Positions 34,273 to 42,583 of a DNA stretch of 62,032 nt are shown piece after piece. The notes below the pieces were generated by a model that was given only the letters and a program-made list of their open reading frames with translations, did no database searches and was not told the origin of the DNA. A program made the translations under genes and the position numbers. Numbering within the stretch: position 1 is the first letter of the stretch; each line of letters begins with the position of its first letter. Location: contig CABUNB010000006.1 in NCBI GenBank assembly GCA_902492755.1, positions 1 through 62,032 on the forward strand, written 5' to 3'. The stretch is from an uncultured Collinsella sp. (GTDB lineage Bacteria; Actinomycetota; Coriobacteriia; Coriobacteriales; Coriobacteriaceae).

Positions 34273-34298
34273 AAAGGCCGCCCCACCGGAGCGGCCCT
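34273..34298 (-). terminator. Weak terminator-like hairpin between ABC ATPase and M20 peptidase
   Basis: On the minus strand an 8-bp stem (AGGGCCGC with GCGGCCTT, one wobble) is followed by TTGTCGTC. It may lower read-through from the transporter genes into the peptidase gene. Confidence 0.45.
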
Positions 34299-34321
34299 AT
34301 CGTTCACGCGTTTGCGGTCGG

Positions 34322-35107
34322 TTATTTGTCCTCGAGATAGCGCGAGAGGAACTCGCGCGTGCGCTGGTGTTTGGGGTTGCCGAAGAGTTCGGCCGGCGCG
34401 GCGTCCTCGAGCACCACACCCTTGTCCATAAAGACCACGCGGTCGGACACGGTTCGGGCAAAGGCCATCTCGTGCGTGACGACGACCATGGTCATGCCGT
34501 CGGCGGCGAGCTTGCGCATGACCTCGAGCACCTCGCCCACGATCTCGGGGTCGAGTGCGGAGGTCGGCTCGTCGAACAGCATGATCTGAGGATTCATGCA
34601 CAGGGCGCGAGCGATGGCCACGCGCTGCTTTTGGCCGCCGGACAGGCGACCCACGGCGGCGTGTGCGAACTTTTCAAGCCCCACGCTCGTCAGGTGCTCC
34701 ATCGCGACCTTTTCGGCCTCGGCCTTGCTCATCTTTTTGAGCGTGACGGGCGCGAGCGTGCAGTTGTCGAGCACATCCATGTTGTTGAACAGGTTAAAGC
34801 CCTGGAACACCATGCCGATGTCCTCGCGGAGTTTATTGATGTTGCAGCGCTCGGCCGTAAGATCCTGGCCGTGGAACCAGATGTGGCCCGCGTCCGGAGT
34901 CTCGAGCAGGTTGAGGCAGCGCAGGAAGGTCGACTTGCCCGAGCCCGATGCGCCGATAATGGTGACGACCTCGCCGGGGTTAACGGACAGGTCGATGCCC
35001 TTGAGCACCTCGAGCGAGCCGAAGCTCTTGCGCAGGCCCTCGACGCGGATGAGCGGCTCATTGGTCTGTGCGGCGGCCGCGGTGCCGGTAGTGGCGGTAT
35101 CTGCCAT
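34322..35107 (-). CDS. Polar amino-acid ABC transporter ATP-binding protein
   Basis: A 261-residue ATPase with Walker A GASGSGKS, Q-loop, signature LSGGQ, Walker B IMLFDEPTSALDPE and switch His in VVTHEM, all typical of the GlnQ/HisP group. The start at 35107 follows GAGGAG by 9 nt and lies inside the permease gene's end (overlap not needed: the permease stops at 35130). It energises import with the adjacent permease and binding protein. Confidence 0.93.
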   Translation of the reverse strand: MADTATTGTAAAAQTNEPLIRVEGLRKSFGSLEVLKGIDLSVNPGEVVTIIGASGSGKSTFLRCLNLLETPDAGHIWFHGQDLTAERCNINKLREDIGMVFQGFNLFNNMDVLDNCTLAPVTLKKMSKAEAEKVAMEHLTSVGLEKFAHAAVGRLSGGQKQRVAIARALCMNPQIMLFDEPTSALDPEIVGEVLEVMRKLAADGMTMVVVTHEMAFARTVSDRVVFMDKGVVLEDAAPAELFGNPKHQRTREFLSRYLEDK

Positions 35108-35129
35108 GATGATTCTCCTCGTCTTGCGC

Positions 35130-36278
35130 CTAGTTGGAGCTGGGCAGCGTGGCCGGAGCCTCGGCGCCGAGCTTTTTGCCAAAGGCCTCGAGCAGGCGGC
35201 TCGCCACGAGCGTCAGGATCAGGTAGACCACGAGCGCCACGCAGTAGACCTCCATCTGGCGGTAGTACACGCCGGCGACGGTGGTGGTGGCGTACATAAG
35301 GTCGAACACGCCGATGACCGAAAGCACCGACGAATCCTTGATGTTGATGATGAGCTCGTTGGTGAGCGCCGGAATCGCGTTTTTAATGCCCTGGGGGAAC
35401 ACGACTTTGCGCATAGCCTGCCACTGCGAAAGACCCAGCGAGCGCGCTGCCTCGGCCTGGCCGGGATCGATGGACTCGATGCCGCCGCGCAGGACCTCCA
35501 TCATGTAGGCGGTGGAGTTGAGCGAGATGGTGACGAGGCCGGCGGTGAAGGTACTCCAGATCAAGTTGGCCTGGGCGGTCTCGAAGCCCATGCCGCGCAA
35601 AACGGTGAAGCCCGCGTAATAGATGAGCAGGCCCTGGACCATCATGGGCGTGCCGCGCACGATGGTGGAGTAGATGGTCGCAAAGCCGCGGCCGATGCTC
35701 TTAAAGAAGCGCACCAGGTCGTTGTCCACGCGATCGAAGGTCTGAATGCGCAGGAACACAAAAAGCAGCGCCAGGAAAAAGGCGATGACGGTACCGAAGG
35801 TCGCAAGTGCAATGGTGATCTCGATGCCGCGGATAAAGAAGTCGCCGCTCTTGTAGGTCATGTAGACCAGGCTCGACAAAAAGTCGCTGGGATTGGAGTC
35901 CGAGACAATGCTCACCTGCACCAGGTCGATAAATGACATGACGCAGCGGTCGACAAAGAAGATCACCGCAATAGCAACGACGACATAGCTGCCCAGGCGC
36001 GCGCCGCGGCGGAAACGCTCGGATGCGAACGGCGACTTTTCGCAATAGTCGCTCCAGTGCATAAGCTTGGTGACCAGCGCCGCCGCCGACACGACGAGCC
36101 ACGCCCACAGGATTTCCCAAAGGCAATCTTGGAACACGCCCATGGGGGCCAAAAAGCTCAGCGGCGTGGGGTTGCGCTGGCTAAACGTCAGGCCGAGCGC
36201 CGCGATAACGCTCGTGCCCAGGTACACATAACGGTGGTCGGCCTTGATAAAGGAGGCCAGACGATTGATGGTTTTCAT
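35130..36278 (-). CDS. Polar amino-acid ABC transporter permease
   Basis: A 382-residue membrane protein. The C-terminal half is the HisM/GlnP-type permease domain with the EAA loop GQAEAARSLGLSQWQAMRK and the P-G-x-K-N-A-I-P coupling segment. The N-terminal 150 residues add several extra membrane helices of unknown role. It lies 9 nt after the binding-protein gene. Confidence 0.9.
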   Translation of the reverse strand: MKTINRLASFIKADHRYVYLGTSVIAALGLTFSQRNPTPLSFLAPMGVFQDCLWEILWAWLVVSAAALVTKLMHWSDYCEKSPFASERFRRGARLGSYVVVAIAVIFFVDRCVMSFIDLVQVSIVSDSNPSDFLSSLVYMTYKSGDFFIRGIEITIALATFGTVIAFFLALLFVFLRIQTFDRVDNDLVRFFKSIGRGFATIYSTIVRGTPMMVQGLLIYYAGFTVLRGMGFETAQANLIWSTFTAGLVTISLNSTAYMMEVLRGGIESIDPGQAEAARSLGLSQWQAMRKVVFPQGIKNAIPALTNELIINIKDSSVLSVIGVFDLMYATTTVAGVYYRQMEVYCVALVVYLILTLVASRLLEAFGKKLGAEAPATLPSSN

Positions 36279-36287
36279 GCTGCCTCC

Positions 36288-37214
36288 CTATGCCGGCTGG
36301 CGGTCGAGGCACGCGTCCCACATTTGGTCGCGCTCCTCTTGGCTAATGCCCTTGAGTGTCTTGTCGATGAGCTTAAGGAGCTTGTCCGAGCCCTTGCGGC
36401 AGCCGACGTTTGCCGCGACCTCCTGCTTAAAGCCCTCGCCCTCGGCAAAATGAATGGGGACGATGCCCGGGTTTTGGGCCATATAGCCCTTCTCGTTCTC
36501 GGTGTTATAGGTCACGGCGTCGCACGTGCCCTGCAGCAGGTTCGAAAACACCGTGGGAACCGAATCGACCGGGTTCTTGTGGACAACGCCCGGAATCTCG
36601 TCGATGACGGTATCGAGCATGGTGTCCTTTTGCCCGAGGACCGTAGCGCCGCTAAAGTCGCTGAGCTTGGTCGCATTCTGGTAAGGCGAGCCCTCTTTTA
36701 CGAACAGGCCAAAGTAACCGATAAAGTACGGGTCGGAAAAGCCGACAGACTCCTCGCGCTCGGGCGTGGCGCTCATACCGGCGATGATGAGGTCGATCTG
36801 GCCGTTGTTGAGCGAGTCGATAAGGCCCGAGAAGCTCTGTTTGACGGCAACGGGCTCGCCGCCGAGGGCCTTGCAGACGATCTTGGCGATCTGCACGTCG
36901 TAACCATCGGCATAGGCGCCCTGCACGTTGTCGATGGGGATGGTGTACTCGCTGGCCTCGGAGACCTGCCAGTTGTACGGAGCGTAGGCCGCCTCCATGC
37001 CAATGCGAATCTTGTCCTTGCCGATCACGGAATCGGACAGGTCGTCGCGACCGCCGCCCGTCGTGGGCTGAACTACTTCCAGCGTGGAGGGACGCTGGCA
37101 ACCGGCAAGTGCGCCGGCGACGACGGTAGCGCTCGCAGCGAAAGCGCTACCCAAAAAGATGCGACGGCTGCATATCGGCTGCGGATGCGCGTCGCGTTGA
37201 TGGGGAGAATGCAT
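36288..37214 (-). CDS. Amino-acid ABC transporter substrate-binding lipoprotein
   Basis: A 308-residue family 3 extracellular solute-binding protein. An RR-containing n-region (CSRRIFLGSA), a hydrophobic stretch and a lipobox AGALAGC mark a membrane-anchored lipoprotein; the twin arginines could allow Tat export. Conserved segments include GYDVQIAKIVCKALG and GMSATPEREESVGFSDPY. ATG 37214 is preceded by GGAAGG at 6 nt. The ligand is probably a polar amino acid. Confidence 0.9.
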   Translation of the reverse strand: MHSPHQRDAHPQPICSRRIFLGSAFAASATVVAGALAGCQRPSTLEVVQPTTGGGRDDLSDSVIGKDKIRIGMEAAYAPYNWQVSEASEYTIPIDNVQGAYADGYDVQIAKIVCKALGGEPVAVKQSFSGLIDSLNNGQIDLIIAGMSATPEREESVGFSDPYFIGYFGLFVKEGSPYQNATKLSDFSGATVLGQKDTMLDTVIDEIPGVVHKNPVDSVPTVFSNLLQGTCDAVTYNTENEKGYMAQNPGIVPIHFAEGEGFKQEVAANVGCRKGSDKLLKLIDKTLKGISQEERDQMWDACLDRQPA

Positions 37215-37346
37215 AATCTGCCTTCCCTGTTGAATTGTATGCTGACGACTTAACAGGATATACGCCAGCGACCAGTAGCGCAGCACAAGCTCGAAAAATT
37301 AATAGACACGCGGTAGTCATTGGGAACGTCGATGTTTTGGCAATGC

Positions 37347-37489
37347 CAGCGAGCGCCGCCCAGAGCGAACAAGTTGGCATGAAAAAGGCACGGCATAGAC
37401 CTTCTGGTCATGCCGTGCCTTTTGAATGACAAATTGTCGCTCTGGGTGGCGCGCAGCGTCGACCGACCCGCCGTTCGTCAGAACGGCGG
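37347..37489 (+). repeat. Structured repeat element, copy C (candidate noncoding RNA)
   Basis: The 143-nt third copy of the family at 4641 and 20276. The CAGCGA box leads into a 15-bp outer helix (37353-37367 with 37438-37452) with one G-T pair, again paired on the plus strand and mispaired on the minus strand. An inner helix has G/A mismatches. A long apical hairpin of 13 bp carries the same single-base bulge and GACC-TTCT-GGTC cap as copy A. The GCAGCGTCGA box and a 9-bp hairpin with loop GTCA follow, ending 5 nt before the stop codon of the minus-strand epimerase-like gene. Confidence 0.7.
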
Positions 37490-37494
37490 AACCT

Positions 37495-38388
37495 CTAGAG
37501 CAGAGTGACGCTAAAGCTGCGCTTGTCGGTAGCACCTGGGGCCAGGGTGATGGTGTTGACCTTGTGCTCGAAGACGTCGTCCTCGGTGTCCATGGTGGTG
37601 TGACCGGTCCAAGGCTCGAGCGCCACAAACGGGGCATCGTTGGCGGCAGACCACACGCCGATGTACTTAAAGCCCTCAAAGTCGATCTTGACGCCGTGGC
37701 CCGACTTGCGACCGCGCAGCGTGAGCGTGGAGCCCGGAGCATCGGTGAACATGATAGCGTCGTTATCGAAGCTGCGGTGCGTAATGGGCAGCACGTCCGA
37801 GTTATCGGGAGCCTTGTAGCTACCCTCGAACGTCATAAGACCGTCGGGCGTGATGATGGGGGCCTCGTTAGTCCAAGCCTCGGCAAACGCCAGCTCGTAA
37901 TCCTCGAATGCCTCGTCCTCGGCACCGGGGGCGGGCACGTTAAATGCAGGGTGACCGCCTACCGAGAACGGCAGGTCCACGTCGCCGGTGTTGGTGACGG
38001 CAAAGGTCTGGGTAAGCGTGGCGTCGCCGGTTAGGGCATAGGTCATGTTGAGCTTAAAGTGGAAGGGGAAAGCCTTGAGCGACTCGGGCGTGTCGGTGAT
38101 CTCGTAGGTGACGGATGAGCCGTCCTCGGAGACCTCGACCAGCTTGTGCTCGACGATGCGCGCGAGGCCGTGGCGCGGCATCTCGCAGGTGCCGGCCGCA
38201 GACGTCGCCGTGTTGTTGCGCAGCGATCCCACGATGGGGAACAGGATAGGCGCGTGCTTGCCCCAAAAGGCCGGGTCGCCCTGCCACAGATACTCGTTGC
38301 CGTTGAGGGCAAGGCTCGTGAGCTGGGCGCCCATGGAATCGATGGCCGCGGTAAGGCCGCCGCGCTTGATGGTGGTGACGGTGGACAT
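37495..38388 (-). CDS. Aldose 1-epimerase family protein
   Basis: A 297-residue galactose-mutarotase-like beta-sandwich protein. Supporting segments are NGNEYLWQGDPAFWGKHAPILFP near the N-terminus, VGGHPAFNVP in the middle and ALEPWTGHTT near the end. It belongs to the LacX/YeaD-like branch rather than canonical GalM. Start ATG 38388 has GGAGG at 7 nt. The sugar substrate is unknown. Confidence 0.85.
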   Translation of the reverse strand: MSTVTTIKRGGLTAAIDSMGAQLTSLALNGNEYLWQGDPAFWGKHAPILFPIVGSLRNNTATSAAGTCEMPRHGLARIVEHKLVEVSEDGSSVTYEITDTPESLKAFPFHFKLNMTYALTGDATLTQTFAVTNTGDVDLPFSVGGHPAFNVPAPGAEDEAFEDYELAFAEAWTNEAPIITPDGLMTFEGSYKAPDNSDVLPITHRSFDNDAIMFTDAPGSTLTLRGRKSGHGVKIDFEGFKYIGVWSAANDAPFVALEPWTGHTTMDTEDDVFEHKVNTITLAPGATDKRSFSVTLL

Positions 38389-38467
38389 GCTACTTCCTCC
38401 AAAAGTAAACAACAGTGTCGAGGGCTATTGTCCCACTCTTGGCGGCGGGGTTGAGCGTCAGGCGCAG

Positions 38468-39337
38468 TTATTGAGCAATAGCGTAAAGGTCAAACCCGCC
38501 CTGCGGCGTGCTATCGACCGTGTCGGGAGCCTGTGAATTAAAGCTCACCGGAACCATGCGCTTTGAGGCGCGGTAACGCGTGCCGTCGGTGGCGACGGGC
38601 GGCTCATCGACCGTGAGCTCGTAGTCGCCGGGCTTGAGCTCGATGCCGTCACCTTCGGAATTGACGTATTGATACTCGTCGATTGCTTGTCCCTTGAGTG
38701 TGCGGCCCACGATATGGACGAGCATTTGACTATCGCCGCGCGCGGTATCCCACGTCGCGCCGTCCTTAACCTCGACCGACACATGCACCGAGCGCGTGCG
38801 GCTGAGCGATTGCTCGACGGACATCTCGACCTTGGCGGCGTCTTTTCGCTGTTGTTCAACATGGCTCCAGACGTTTCCAATTACCGAGCATGCGATAACG
38901 CCGGCCATAAAGGCGATAAGGATGGGGCCGAGCGGCGAGCGGCGTCCCGCATCTTCCTCGCGAGACAGATTGGGGCGACGCGTGGGCGCGGGCGCCTGAG
39001 CACCCTGCGAGGGCACGTCGAGAATGCTGAAGGATGCCGTGCTGTCGGGGTCGATAGTGTGACGCGGCTGCGGGGTCTTTGCCGGCGAGATTGACATGTC
39101 GGCCGGCTCGCCGAGCGTGGCCGTAGCGTCGGCCTTGGCCTCGTCTGCCTCGGCCTGGGCCCAGGCTTGTTCAAAGGTCAGGGGCTCGACGGGGTCGAGG
39201 GCGGCATCCGAGTCGGCGGCAGCATCATTGCCGGTCTCAGCCTTGTCGCTCGACGCGTCACGCGGCGCGGGCTCGTCCCACCCCTCATCCGGAGCCTCGC
39301 CCTCGCTATACCACCACTCATAGTTATCGATATCCAT
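38468..39337 (-). CDS. Unrecognised single-pass membrane protein
   Basis: A 289-residue protein I do not recognise. The first 130 residues are acidic, with many Asp, Glu and Ala, and would be cytoplasmic. One transmembrane helix follows (ILIAFMAGVIACSVIG). The outer part of about 125 residues resembles a small beta-rich extracytoplasmic domain (VHVSVEVKDGATWDT, YELTVDEPPV). There is no catalytic motif. It stands alone, with an AAA ATPase upstream and the epimerase-like gene downstream. Confidence 0.7.
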   Translation of the reverse strand: MDIDNYEWWYSEGEAPDEGWDEPAPRDASSDKAETGNDAAADSDAALDPVEPLTFEQAWAQAEADEAKADATATLGEPADMSISPAKTPQPRHTIDPDSTASFSILDVPSQGAQAPAPTRRPNLSREEDAGRRSPLGPILIAFMAGVIACSVIGNVWSHVEQQRKDAAKVEMSVEQSLSRTRSVHVSVEVKDGATWDTARGDSQMLVHIVGRTLKGQAIDEYQYVNSEGDGIELKPGDYELTVDEPPVATDGTRYRASKRMVPVSFNSQAPDTVDSTPQGGFDLYAIAQ

Positions 39338-39412
39338 ACGGGGCGCCCCCTTGGCCTCGCAAATAAACACTTGCTAGCCTTATACCCCCAGATGACACGG
39401 GAGCTCGCATGG

Positions 39413-39445
39413 AATGTGACAAAGGGGCTGTCCCTTTGTCACATT
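39413..39445. repeat. GTGACAAAGGG palindrome family, near-perfect copy
   Basis: The 14-bp arms AATGTGACAAAGGG and CCCTTTGTCACATT flank a 5-nt centre. It lies 6 nt beyond the stop codon of the minus-strand AAA ATPase gene. No T run follows, so it is not a plain terminator. Confidence 0.75.
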
Positions 39446-39451
39446 TTGCGT

Positions 39452-40768
39452 TTAGCCGTGGGCGATCTTGTTTCTCAGCAAGAAATCGGCCGCCCCTACG
39501 ATTCTGATGCCGTCGATGTCTGTTGGATGCTCACCATCCCTGACAATCAGGATCTTCTCGTACGAATCAGGGATTTTTCCCAGCGTGTTTAGTTTGAGCG
39601 GTCGCAGCTCACGCTCTCTGGTCGCCTCAGCATCGATCCGTTCGGTAACCTGGATATATTTACGGTCCGATCCCTCGCCGATTGCGACAAAGTCGATTTC
39701 CCCCGCGCGCAGATGGCCGCAAAACACTTCGTATCCTTCAAAGACAAGCTGGTTGTAGATAACGTTCTCGAGCATCCTTCCGCTATCGCTGCCTCTATAT
39801 CCGTCAAGATAGCTGCGGATTCCCGTATCGGCTATGTAATATTTACCGCCTGTCTTGAGAAGCTCCCGCCCCTTGACGTCATACCTTTTTACCTTGGTAA
39901 ACAGGTACGTCTCTTCCAGAGCGTCAATATACGCCGACACCGTCGATGCGTTGGTCTTACCGCCCGCCGATTCGTTGAGCGTCCCTACGATTTTGTTGAC
40001 CGAGGTTTGATTGGAGATGTTGTCTGCCAGATACGCACAGAGCTGCTCGAGAACGCCGCGCTTGGTGATAGCTCCGCGACCTCTACGCGTCGCGCGCAAT
40101 AGGATATCGCGCGCGACAATCGTCTGATAGAGGCTGCGGATGTAGTCACGGCACGGTTCGCGTCTCGGCTCGTCATGAGCCAGAAACGGCATGCCGCCAT
40201 AGGTTATGTACTGCTCGAGCACGGTGTTTGAATTAAGGCGATCGCCCGTCTTGGAAACGAGCTCGGCCCTCTCGCCAAGCCCTTCGGCGACGACCGCATC
40301 AATCGAGCGAAAATCAAGATACTCGCCAAACGTGAGCGGCTGCATCTTGACCTCGATATACCGGCCCGAGATAAGCGTTGCAAGCTCGCTCGATAGCAAA
40401 AAGGCATTGGAGCCCGTGACATAGATATCGCACGGCAAATCGATTCGGAGCGAGTTAACCGCCTTTTCCCAGCCCTCGACATTCTGGAGCTCGTCAAAGA
40501 ACAGATAGGGGCGATCGACACCGTCAACGCGCTCCCGAACCATGCGATAAAACGTCAGGTAATCTGTAATCCCCGCATACTCTAGAGATTCCATCTTAAA
40601 GGTCAGCAAACGCTCGGCCGGCACCCCCTGTTGCGCCAGGTGCTCCCTCATCATGTCCAATAACGTGGATTTGCCGCAACGGCGTATACCCGTCACGATT
40701 TTGATGAGGTCGGTATCCTGAAAAGCAATGAGTCGATCAAGATAGCGGCTTCGGCGAACGATGTTCAT
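39452..40768 (-). CDS. AAA-family ATPase with DUF4143 C-terminal domain
   Basis: A 438-residue protein of the AAA_14/DUF4143 group. The Walker A motif is GIRRCGKST near residue 28, Walker B is LFFDELQNVEGW near 90, followed by the sensor-like YVTGSNAF. The C-terminal half has the DUF4143 pattern (YIADTGIRSYL, LENVIYNQLVFEGYEV, EIDFVA) that resembles a PD-(D/E)xK-like nuclease fold. The biological role of the family is poorly known. Very strong palindromes lie just upstream. Confidence 0.85.
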   Translation of the reverse strand: MNIVRRSRYLDRLIAFQDTDLIKIVTGIRRCGKSTLLDMMREHLAQQGVPAERLLTFKMESLEYAGITDYLTFYRMVRERVDGVDRPYLFFDELQNVEGWEKAVNSLRIDLPCDIYVTGSNAFLLSSELATLISGRYIEVKMQPLTFGEYLDFRSIDAVVAEGLGERAELVSKTGDRLNSNTVLEQYITYGGMPFLAHDEPRREPCRDYIRSLYQTIVARDILLRATRRGRGAITKRGVLEQLCAYLADNISNQTSVNKIVGTLNESAGGKTNASTVSAYIDALEETYLFTKVKRYDVKGRELLKTGGKYYIADTGIRSYLDGYRGSDSGRMLENVIYNQLVFEGYEVFCGHLRAGEIDFVAIGEGSDRKYIQVTERIDAEATRERELRPLKLNTLGKIPDSYEKILIVRDGEHPTDIDGIRIVGAADFLLRNKIAHG

Positions 40769-40794
40769 AGAGTCTCCCTAGCGCCCGGCCAGAC

Positions 40795-40874
40795 GTAACA
40801 TCTTATAAACTTGCAAATTTTGCAAGTTTATAAGATGTTACCTTACAAACTTGCAAATAATGCGAGTTTATAAG
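40795..40874. repeat. Two adjacent long palindromes upstream of the AAA ATPase gene
   Basis: Positions 40795-40841 form a perfect palindrome with 23-bp arms and a single central base; the arm core is CTTATAAACTTGCAAA. A second, imperfect version (CTTACAAACTTGCA with TGCGAGTTTATAAG) follows at 40842-40874. They begin 27 nt upstream of the ATPase start, in the position of a leader hairpin or operator pair. Confidence 0.85.
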
Positions 40875-40923
40875 AAATGAGCCGCCTCCTCCGCTTTAAA
40901 ACAAACTCGCGGTGCCGCTCGTC

Positions 40924-40955
40924 AATGTGACAAAGGGACTATCTCTTTGTCACAT
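40924..40955. repeat. GTGACAAAGGG palindrome family, copy
   Basis: ATGTGACAAAG and CTTTGTCACAT arms with a slightly degenerate centre, about 70 nt beyond the stop codon of the minus-strand MerR-type gene. Confidence 0.7.
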
Positions 40956-41024
40956 CGAAGTTGCGGTGGAATAGTTCCCGTTTGTGCGATTACTCAGGCT
41001 ATTTAGGAACTATTTCACCGCATG

Positions 41025-41891
41025 TTATTTGAGGACAACGGGGACTTGGATGCAGCAGAAGTCTTCTTGGTGGGACTCGTCGTAGCTCGTGGTATCGAGG
41101 TAGCAAAAGTCGAAGGCGTTGCCGATGGGCTGGAGCGCGTGCTCGTCCATGCAGGCAACGATGGCGCGGATGCCCTCGGGCTCGTACGGCATACCCCAGC
41201 GGCTCATGCACAGATACGTGCCCTCGGGCAGCACTTCGATGCCGATCTCTGCCAGCTCGGCGGGATCGCTCGGCAGTAGCCCCTCGGTACCGCGCGGCAG
41301 CACGGCAAAGGAGCCGGCGCCGGCGATGGGGTCGTCGGAATGCAGTGCCTCGCGACGTAGCATGGCGCCCCAGCCGCGCATGGGGCGCGTGCCCGTCAAC
41401 GTACGCATGCGCAGAATCGCCCGCATGAGCGTGGGGTGAAGCATCGAGCGGCCACGCTCGATATCGCCTGGAAACTCCTCAAAGACCACGTAGCGGCGCT
41501 CAAACTGCTTGAGCTCCGGCCTGCCCTCGCGCTCGCGCCAGTAAACCGCCTCGTCGTAAAAGCTCAGGCGCTCCTGCACGCTCGCGCGCTCGGCTTTGAG
41601 CTCGGCGATCTGCTCATCGAGCGCCTGCACCCGTGAGCGCAGGTGATCGGTCATCTCGCCAATGTCGAACGTCGAGGTCAGACGGTCGATCTCGTCGAGT
41701 TCGAGCCCCAGGTCGCGCAGCATGCAGATCAGACGCATGAGCGGGATCTGCGTGGGCGAATAGAAACGGTAGCCCTTTTCGTTAACCACGGCGGGCTTAA
41801 ACAGACCGATCTTGTCGTAATAGATGAGCGTTTGGCGCGAAACGTTAAACAAGCTCGCCATCTCGCTAATCGCATACATGCCCGTCTGCAT
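41025..41891 (-). CDS. MerR-family transcriptional regulator
   Basis: A 288-residue regulator with an N-terminal MerR winged helix (ISEMASLFNVSRQTLIYYDKIGLFKP), a coiled coil (about 75-115) and a C-terminal effector-binding domain of GyrI type. ATG 41891 has GGAGG at 4 nt. It is the last gene of the UbiX/UbiD/transporter run, 80 nt after ubiX, and is the likely regulator of that locus; this is inferred from position only. Confidence 0.85.
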   Translation of the reverse strand: MQTGMYAISEMASLFNVSRQTLIYYDKIGLFKPAVVNEKGYRFYSPTQIPLMRLICMLRDLGLELDEIDRLTSTFDIGEMTDHLRSRVQALDEQIAELKAERASVQERLSFYDEAVYWREREGRPELKQFERRYVVFEEFPGDIERGRSMLHPTLMRAILRMRTLTGTRPMRGWGAMLRREALHSDDPIAGAGSFAVLPRGTEGLLPSDPAELAEIGIEVLPEGTYLCMSRWGMPYEPEGIRAIVACMDEHALQPIGNAFDFCYLDTTSYDESHQEDFCCIQVPVVLK

Positions 41892-41971
41892 AGATCCTCC
41901 CGACACACCAAAGCCCGCCGCCCACAGGGGCAGCGGGCTCAAACACTACTCGTATCCTACCCTAAAGACGC

Positions 41972-42550
41972 CTATGACCAGCGCTTATAGTTTGCGCATG
42001 ACACGCCGACGGCCTCGAGCGCCTTGGCGGCGATGTGATGCACCGCGTCGTCGAGCGTGACGGGGCCGTTGTAAAACGTGAGCATGGGCGGCATGAGCAT
42101 GACGCCCGGTACGCGCGCCAGGCGCGCCATGTTGTCGACGTGAATGGCGCTGAAGGGCGTCTCGCGCACCATGAGCACCAGGCGGCGCTGCTCTTTCATC
42201 TGCACGTCGGCCGCACGCAGCAACAGATTGTCGCTGTAGCCGCTCGCGATGCCGGCGAGCGTCTTCATGGAGCAGGGTGCCACGATCATGCCATCGACCG
42301 GATAGGTGCCGCTTGCGATGGCGGCGCCGATATTCTTGTTGTCGTAGACCACATCGGCATGCGTGGCATACTCGTCGAGCGTCATGCCGAGCTCCTGCTC
42401 GATGGTGATCTCTCCCCCGCGCGTGACGACAAGCGCCGACTCGGCACCGGCCTGACGCAGACATTTGAGGCACTCAAGGCCCAGCGCGGCACCGCTGGCG
42501 CCAGACACGCCAACGACAATGCGACGGGGACGGCCAGAAGACTCAGGCAT
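41972..42550 (-). CDS. UbiX-family flavin prenyltransferase
   Basis: A 192-residue enzyme that links a dimethylallyl group to FMN, forming the prenylated FMN cofactor of UbiD enzymes. The FMN-binding VGVSGASGAALG and the APCSMKTLAGIASG and RETPFSAIHVDNMARL segments are clear. It follows the UbiD gene by 33 nt and has GGAG at 5 nt. It is a LpdB/Pad1-like partner of the adjacent decarboxylase. Confidence 0.93.
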   Translation of the reverse strand: MPESSGRPRRIVVGVSGASGAALGLECLKCLRQAGAESALVVTRGGEITIEQELGMTLDEYATHADVVYDNKNIGAAIASGTYPVDGMIVAPCSMKTLAGIASGYSDNLLLRAADVQMKEQRRLVLMVRETPFSAIHVDNMARLARVPGVMLMPPMLTFYNGPVTLDDAVHHIAAKALEAVGVSCANYKRWS

Positions 42551-42583
42551 GACAACTCCTTAACTACTTGGTAGGGCTACTTA

